Shown: one piece after another, positions 56,720-64,000 of the stretch
Position numbering within the stretch: position 1 is the stretch's first letter
How the letters are laid out: the number at the start of each line of letters is the position of its first letter
DNA from: Thysanoteuthis rhombus
Lineage: Eukaryota > Mollusca > Cephalopoda > Oegopsida > Thysanoteuthidae
DNA: 64,000 nt
Assembly (NCBI GenBank): GCA_963457665.1
Contig: OY735212.1
Span: 6,538,237-6,602,236 of the forward strand
Direction: 5' to 3'
Program-made: the position numbers and the translations under genes
Notes under the pieces: model-generated
What the model saw: the letters and a program-made list of their open reading frames with translations, nothing else
The model's database searches: none
What the model was told of the DNA's origin: nothing

Positions 56720-57990
56720 CGAGACTAGTGCTAAAAATATTTTCAAGTATTAACAGATCTCTAGGAATTTCAAAATAAATTTCTCGTCGTACCAATCGAT
56801 AAAGTGGCAAATAATATTGCATTCATGTGAAAAATATATTATTCAAAAGATATTGTCCGAGGTAGGTTCACTAAAGACATTATCAGCCACGTATAACGTA
56901 TCTACTTGTGAACCAGATAATATCATGCTGAATAAAATCAATTTATATGAAAACTTTGGACTCAAAATAGATGAAAAAAATACAAAGTTATAAATTATGT
57001 ATTGGGTACCTAAAATGCTTGAAAATCCAAAGATGCTCACTTTATTGCAGCCTCAAGAATTTGATAAACCTCTTAGCAATATTATTTCCAAAGTATTTAA
57101 TTCAATATACAATCAAATACAGAAGTTTCATATCAAAATTAATTTTGTAGTAATTCAAATCTTTTTAGGGTGGTAAATAATTCAATGCCCATGAAAAAAA
57201 AAATGAAGCGATAAATATACCCTAACCTTCGAATTTACACTATTTACACTAAAATTCCCGATGAAGATCCTATTAAAGAATTAAATGAGATAATTGACTA
57301 GGCATTTGCAGGAGGAAATTGTAAATATATATGAGTTTCCAAATCTTAAAGCTTTCTGGGGGAAAACAGAAGGCAAGACTTGCTTTACGTGTTAGTCATC
57401 TGATTGAGGAAGGTTACTTTAAAATGGGTGATCAAATATTCAATCAGATCATGGGTGTCCCAATATGAGTAGATCCTGTGCTTTACTGGACAAATTTATA
57501 TTTACATAGAGATTAATATATATTAATGTCATATTTGATTAGAACTAATATAAAGCAATCTCGCACATTTTTAAATTACAACCATTTTATTGACGACTTA
57601 ATATAATGTTGGAGAATTCAGAAAGTCATACGGTAATATATACCCTGAGGATCTTGAATAAGTGTAAACATAACGGGATGAAAGCCACGTTCGTAGATTT
57701 GGATATCAAAATCGAGGATGGAATGTTTGTCAATAAATTATTTGATAACCGATATCCCTTCCCGCTCAATCACGTACGAAAGTCTTTTTAAAACAAGCGG
57801 TATACCATACTATATATTTTACGGGATTATCAGAGTATTTGAGAATAGCTAGAGCTATACATGGATTTATCAGGTTTTACATTGGAAATTGGTTGATCGA
57901 GATAGCAAATTTAGTAAGATTTTTAAACAATTTGATAAAACCATGACTAAACTTCCTGATCCTTTTTAAAGCTTACCATCTTGACCATAA
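56720..57990 (+). pseudogene. Penelope-like reverse transcriptase pseudogene
   Basis: Blocks appear in family order: KFLVVPIDKVANNIAF (about 56777), a short FIAAS match (about 57045), IPDEDPIKELNEIID (about 57258), GYFKMGDQIFNQIMGVP (about 57410), a VDPVLYWTNLYLH stretch, and the catalytic FIDDL at 57586-57600. ATFVDLDIKIEDGMFVNKLF follows at about 57688, then LRIARAI (about 57840). This is the arrangement of Penelope-like and related reverse transcriptases. Stops and frame changes interrupt nearly every block, and no GIY-YIG endonuclease was recognised downstream. The clade assignment is from memory of motif order and should be treated as probable. Confidence 0.65.
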
Positions 57991-57999
57991 TGAAATAAT

Positions 58000-58847
58000 T
58001 ACGAAAGTTAAATATATTAATGAGAGTATAAAAATGAAATGCATGAACAATGTATAGGAAATAAGTAAATATGAGGTAATGTTAGGGGAACTACGTAACT
58101 AGAAGAAATGGATTCAGTCTTTGTTAATGTGAGAAATTTGGCCCTGATCCATTTGTCTGACTGAGAAGTGGTTGGTTTTGGTCGGAGATTGAACATGGAA
58201 TGTCCAATTGTTCAGGTATATTAATGGAATAGCCCATTGAGGTGTTATTACCCGCTAGTTAGCGGTTTGGCTCAGTTTCCACCATCTATATAAGGATACC
58301 TTATGATTATTTAAAAGAAAATAAACAGATTGGTGCAAGCAAGATGGTATATGACGTAGGAAAATTGACTTAGTGGAAAAATTTTCTTTGTAATTAGTAT
58401 CCTTGAAGATGATATAAGTTTGTATGTAGTCTGAGGTTATAGCTGACACAAAGGATTTATTATTTACATTAACACTCAATAGATTCGATACGAGCCATGA
58501 GTCACCTTTTGTTGGTATACTTGCTTATGCCTCATCGGTTAATGTTTTTTTTAATAGTCTACGTAAGTAAGCATCGTTAAAAAAAGTAAATGTGTAGTAT
58601 GAAATAATATCCATGTACGATACATCATCATATTACCATGTTGATACAACTCTTGTTTTTAAAATCCCGGAAACAGTTACAAGGTAAAAAACTGATGATC
58701 CCAACAAGTTATATCTTGTATATTGTACCTCCATAACGATGTATATGTAAAACAGAAAAAAACACCAACAGATATTTGAAAATAAGTGACTGAAATGACA
58801 CAAAAAGTTCGATTTTTTTGTCAGTGCTTTGTGTTTAAATCGTAAAG

Positions 58848-58890
<43 letters not shown>

Positions 58891-60595
58891 TGTATGTCCT
58901 AATTAGTTATATGAATAAGTGTATTTATACTTGAAATATTTTGGGAGTGGGCAGAAAAATATCTTTAAGTTAGGATAACGCCCCCTACAGAGTATGTATT
59001 TCAATGTGGTATTTTATTAAATAAACACGTTTTTCACCATAGCACAACCAGGATGCATATCGTTATGAGATTTTCGGTAGCACAACTCCATCAAACTGCT
59101 CCAACTTGGAGAATGAAGCAATTTCAAGTCCAATGTGCAACCCAATAATAACAATGTTGGGTCTTCATTCGTGCTTACCCCTATTTTATATCATAATGAC
59201 GAGGTCTGGCAAGGGGGGTAGGTCCAGGTATATTAAATGTAGATTCAAGAGTAGTTATTTATTCATTTGCAAATCCTACATATAAATAGAATCAATCGCA
59301 GCCATCAGCCACTCTCTTTTCCTACCCTTTTACCAAACTGCCTCACCTTTTTCTTCCTCTCCCTTCCTCTCTTCTTATTGAACTTCGAATTTATTTTTCC
59401 CCTTTCTTTCTCTCATCCCACGTACTCTATAATTAAATTCACCTCCTTTTCTTCCATCCTACCCTCTCATTAAATCACGACATTCATTTTCTCTCCTCTT
59501 CCTTCCCGATGTGGCTGTCACACTTATAGCATCGGTAGCAACCCTAAGCCCATCTTCGTCTCGCGCACCTATCATTATTGTCACCGAAAAGACTGTTCAT
59601 TGACAAGTAATTATGATATATCTTCTATAAATGGAAAGTGATAAGATATCGAGTTCAAATGGCCGCTTAAAGCTGCCTTTAAGCGAAGATACGTCTTTAA
59701 GATAATAAATGCTACAGTTACCATCATCAATACTATTCATATTTCGATTGTTCATTTTCATTGCTGTGACCCCAAAGTTCATTCCCCAGTGAGCTATTCA
59801 ACGTGGAAAAAAAAGGTCCAGTGTGAAAATAATGAGACGCTGTAGTATATGGAAGTATGTATCTTGAATGTGCTCTGAATGATGGATGCACCAAAAACGT
59901 AATAATATTTTAGTGTCCATAATAAGCAATGGACAGTTAAATCGACACTCTCAGCCGTCAAAAAATGTTTAGATATACTGTGTGGAAATAATTCAAATAA
60001 TTTTGAAAAATGTCATTTAGAACGGAAAACGACAATGTGTCGGTCGAAAGAAGCTTTCGAGGATTTAAAAACAATAATTTCCCCCGCCTTTCTAATGTTA
60101 ATTACGAAAATTAAGAAAAAATGTACCACCAAAAGACTCTTCATCAATTCTCTTATTTCTTTTTATTTGTGCACTGTTTGTAACATCGAATGAACGAAGC
60201 TTTGAAAATTTACAAACGGGACCACCTTCCCTGCATTTAACCAAAAAGGTTTTTTTTACTGGCCATTACTTTTTTGTGTATCCGTAGCTAAGAGCACACC
60301 CGTGATACAAACCACCATACATTACTAATAAGAAGTAAAGATTATTCTTTTTTCTTTTAAGGTTTCTATTTTTGTGAGAGATTTTAATTTGCGCTTTCTG
60401 ATCGTAGACATGCTTTAGGGAACTGTTCGTTTCGGAGGAAGAAGCTCGAAAAATCTCGTTCACTGAAGGAATTTTATTATACAATAACCACTGATAAGGT
60501 TTACACTTCCGCAATAAATCCTTCTCCCTTCTGTTTTGTTTTGTCTCTTTTAATTCCCTATTGCCTGTATTTTGAATCGTACTGCCCCTTTCTTC
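58000..60595. other. Unassigned sequence with TA and CT tracts
   Basis: (TA)n at 58852-58888 and a CT-rich stretch at about 59310-59505. No gene recognised. Confidence 0.4.
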
Positions 60596-60602
60596 AGTTT
60601 TT

Positions 60603-61115
60603 AAATGGGTCTAGCTAGTTATCTAAGTATATGTTGCGCGTATAGGCTGCACTAGTAGAGCTTAAGTTCTGAACATTTAAACATTTAATCCTCATTATAT
60701 CTAGACAACACTTTTTGTGTTTTGAAAATTACTTCCCCCAAAGAAATTTTTGGTGAATTGGATTCAATTAACGTGAATCTATGTTAAATTGGCTCCTCAG
60801 TTTGTTCCCGGTAGTATTCACGCTTGTTCTTTTAGAAATTATCCCCCAATTATTTTTTAGTGGAGAGCACAAACATTTACAATGTAGATTTATATTAAAT
60901 TGGCCTTTTAGTTTGTGTCCGGCAGCGTTCACTTAAAGAAAAAGTTTGATTTAATTTTTTTTTTTTGATATCATTACCCAACAAAAGGTGGAAGAAGTAA
61001 CTTGTTTATTGATCACCCCTTTTTTTCCAGTCCACTAATCGATCATCCTTACCGAAGCGTGCCGCCAAAATGTTTTTGTGACGGTTTCTATCAAGTGACT
61101 GACAGATCAATTGTG
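60603..61115 (-). repeat. R1 interspersed repeat, copy G with internal duplication
   Basis: In R1 orientation: CAGTCACTTGATAGAAACCG, TCACAAAAACATTTTGGCGG, AAGGATGATCGATTAGTGGA, AAAAGGGGTGATCAATAAAC, AAGTTACTTC, then a CCGGACACAAACTAAAAGGC block. A second, related block with CGGGAACAAACTGAGGAGCC follows about 120 bases on. The distal GCAGCCTATACGCGCAACAT end is intact. The doubled middle explains its extra length of about 120 bases. Confidence 0.7.
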
Positions 61116-61119
61116 GAAG

Positions 61120-61885
61120 TCTTTTCAATTTTGTTCCATGCTCTTCCATTATATCATTTTCTATAAATTTTCATCTTTTCACCACTTCCAATATCAGACC
61201 GGTTTAATCACTGTTGTTGGGTCTGTTATTTATGTGTTCTGACGTTTATATCTATGTGTCCAAGCTGTAATAATTCATACTTGAAACTCAAATTTTGCGC
61301 ACAGAAATAAGTATATTTCATCGGGGTTACTTAAATTTACCCCAACCATTGCTTGATGTTGGAGGTAAAAAGCTGCATATAAGGTGACGGTTTAATATTT
61401 CCCCTTCATTTATCGAAACCATTTCTCCCTCTCCAAGCCCTTCTTTTTTCAGAACCCCCTCTCTGTTTCTGTCTTCCTTCATCTTTTTATCTTCCTTCAT
61501 TCCTTTCTTGCCTTTTGCTTGTCTTTCCTCTTTTTTCTCATTCGTAACCTCTCAACCTTCATGGTGACTTTCCTGTTTTTCCTCCCATTTGTTTAATACT
61601 CTGCACTCCCCACTCCCCACTCCCATTCCCCAGATTTCTTGAGCATATATTCCGTTAAGAATTTGAAGATATTGTTCGTGCACACGATGTATGGATAAAA
61701 TGTGGCTATCGCCAAGTAGTTGACAAAATGACCTCGAATGAAACACATACATAAAATGGAACAAAATAACTTCGACAGTATCCAAAAAACTTATGGAAAC
61801 CAAATATACTGATTATTTCAAAAGCATTGAAATTATTTCATAAAATTGATCTCAGACCAGACAGGATTTATGAAAACGTGTATAT
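61120..61885. other. Unassigned sequence with CT-rich tract
   Basis: Pyrimidine-rich 61390-61630. No gene recognised. Confidence 0.4.
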
Positions 61886-61889
61886 TTAA

Positions 61890-62145
61890 AATGCCGAGGG
61901 CTAATCGTGTGAATTCATGGCAAACCGTGTTTTGGGCTGACAATGCCTCAAAATTGAGAGATCCAAGATGGCCGCTGTTCCGAAAATGATTATTTACCAA
62001 GTCCTGAAGGCAAATCGTGTTGATATATGGAATACAATATTTTTAGGGGTATCGAGGGTTGCTGAATCCCAATAAGCAGTTTACCAAGCTAAAAAAAAAA
62101 ATGGCTGACAATGCTAGAAAATTGAGTAATCTAAAATGCTACCAC
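61890..62145. repeat. Diverged tandem duplication
   Basis: AGGGCTAATCGTGTGAATTC (61897) pairs with AAGGCAAATCGTGTTGATAT (62007). GGCTGACAATGCCTCAAAAT (61934) pairs with GGCTGACAATGCTAGAAAAT (62102). Spacing differs between the pairs by about 58 bases, so the second unit has gained sequence, including an A run at 62091-62101. Confidence 0.55.
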
Positions 62146-62149
62146 TACG

Positions 62150-64000
62150 GAGCTAAATGTATTCAGGTAAATATTGTCAACAGACAAGAGAGCCTACATT
62201 TCATTCAAATCCTTCATATTTGTGGAATCGATTCTCATAATCTCTTTATAGATTGGATATGCACAAAGTGTCTGTATTTTATATATAATGCAAAAATTGA
62301 CGTCCCTAGGTCTTTTAGAGCAGAATTGAATTATTTCAAGAGACATGCGGATCCATGAATCAACTTCTGGAGACACGACACAAACTTCTATTCCTAATGG
62401 AACCTCCATGGATACTTTGACGGGAATACGTAGTAAATTGTACTAATTCATATACTCGGTGTTTACATTTTTTCACTATGCTATCAAAAACAGAAAAAAT
62501 TCTGCTGGTTGTTCTTACTATTGGGAGGTATGATTAGTTAAGCGCTAATTCTTTCCTTTCGTCACATTTATCTATCGGACACTCATATGGATAGTGGACA
62601 GTATCAGCGGTGGCACGAAGTCTGACTGCGTCCACTCTACTGCAAATGTTTTAAAGATTTACTTCTTTCTGAATTTCTTACATCATATTCCAGCTTATTT
62701 TAAAATAATTTTTCACATTATTTTCTCAAAACTTTTCGATTATCTTTTAGATTTTTTTTCCAGATTATTTCCTAGTTTTTCAGGGCTCCTCAAATATACC
62801 ACGTCCCCATGACCTCAGCACTCCCCTCACTCCATTCTGAGGTTTGCAGTTTCCCACGCCCCCGCTCTGACAGTATATCCAACGGTTAATTTGAAAAAAA
62901 GAACCTCAAACAAGATAAAATGGCGGCCATTTATTTGTTACTTTCTATACAGTTCAATTTCTTTGCCTCTTTGTATCATCAGACTATACACAAGATGGCG
63001 GCAAAATTTAAATTTAACACGTTATTTGTCACTCTTTTAAAATGCAAAGTTTATTCGAGAAGAAAAGGTAACATCTCCTGACCTTTTGGTTTCCACAAAC
63101 ACAAAACCATTTAGCATAGTCTCAATCATTCAGTAACGATTTTCCTGTCAAAAATAAACTTATGACTGTTTTAAAGGTCAAATATCAAGTTTAAAATGAC
63201 AATAAAGCATAAATTACTAAGACGGCAGGAATGTGTAAACCTGAAATGCCACGTGTAACAACATTTGGTGATAGAAAACTAAATAGTAATAGAAGCAAAT
63301 ACACCAGTGGTTCATAAGTCAAGCAGATCGTCCATTTAACATTAACTAATGAGCGTTAGGTTTCCCAAAGACATTAGGATCCAGGTAAACCTTTGAAGGT
63401 CGAAATGGTCCGCACCTCTCAGAGAGATATCAAAAAGCCTCAGGTCCTTTTGGGCATCTCACAAATAAAACATATTTACATGTCAACATTGAAAGAAGTA
63501 AAACAGTGTTAAATTTGATTAGAGGTAAAATAAGTTATTAATTGCATAAAAGGATGTAGACAAAATAAGATTGAAGTTCGTGAGTCATAAAAGACAAGCT
63601 ATCATCAACATTTGAGAGCCTAACGCGATCCGGTGTCAGTCCAACTAGATTCGTGTTGCCCTATGGAACGGCCTGAGCCCTTCAAAATGTAAAGATCCCA
63701 AAGTGCATTCTATTGAAAGCTAATTATCCGCTACAAAAATGCACCTCCTCCCAGACCACAAGGAGCTGATTGATAAAAAAATCAATCGACTCCAAGCCAT
63801 TAAACAAGTGAAATTTATTTCATTAACTATAGATTCCAATGAAAGTTTTCATTATTCGAAGTTTAATGCCGTAAAATCGTATGAAATGTGAATATACAAG
63901 ACGTTGACTGAACCCTACCGGAAATTTCTTCAGACAAATCCCCTGAAAGCCAAGATATTTTCCATATTGATCTAGACCTAACTAAATCATTTTCAAGTTC
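62150..64000. other. Unassigned sequence
   Basis: Contains two AAAATGGCGGC/AAGATGGCGGC sites at 62917-62932 and 62991-63002. A 99-codon plus frame at 62059-62358 has no recognisable domain. No gene is supported. Confidence 0.35.

Overview
This window looks like non-coding, repeat-rich DNA from an animal genome. It is AT-rich and holds no convincing intact protein-coding gene. I saw no bacterial operons, no CRISPR array and no functional rRNA or tRNA gene. Almost everything I can support is a degraded retroelement, a SINE-like or other interspersed repeat, a minisatellite or a microsatellite. Compound (CA)n(TA)n tracts, many RTE-type LINE tails, a Penelope-like reverse transcriptase relic and tRNA- and 5S-derived repeats together suggest a lophotrochozoan, and my guess is a cephalopod such as an octopus or squid. 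That assignment is inference; no gene in the window settles it.

Layout. At 0-7.6 kb there are a 30-bp minisatellite, a 5S-like relic, a 1.4-kb GT/TA-rich minisatellite, an inverted pair of tRNA-like SINE copies and a minus-strand RTE fragment. At 8.8-15 kb two 5S-like relics each lie a few hundred bases upstream of a plus-strand RTE 3' end. At 16-23 kb there are a diverged tandem repeat, an RTE fragment, three full copies of an unnamed ~340-400 bp repeat (called R1 here) and a 1.4-kb direct duplication (R3). At 23.2-24.05 kb lies a 26/27-bp minisatellite. At 26-41 kb there are R2 repeats, a possible hAT-type terminus, a fourth 5S-like relic, a ~50-copy pyrimidine-rich minisatellite, a perfect 255-bp palindrome made of two facing SINE copies, and a 16/20-bp minisatellite. 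At 42-53 kb there is a long RTE pseudogene with its central reverse transcriptase region missing, plus further tails. At 53-61 kb there are more R1, R2 and R4 copies and the Penelope-like relic.

How the parts relate. The autonomous elements (RTE LINE, Penelope-like) are all broken by stops, frameshifts or deletions. The short repeats (tRNA-like SINEs, 5S-derived repeats, R1-R5) are the kind of non-autonomous sequences such machinery, or DNA transposases, can move. The most unusual single object is the 36.58-37.15 kb palindromic SINE dimer bounded by a 12-bp direct repeat. The most promising undescribed family is R1. Long reading frames over the minisatellites arise from repeat units that lack stops and are not proposed as genes.
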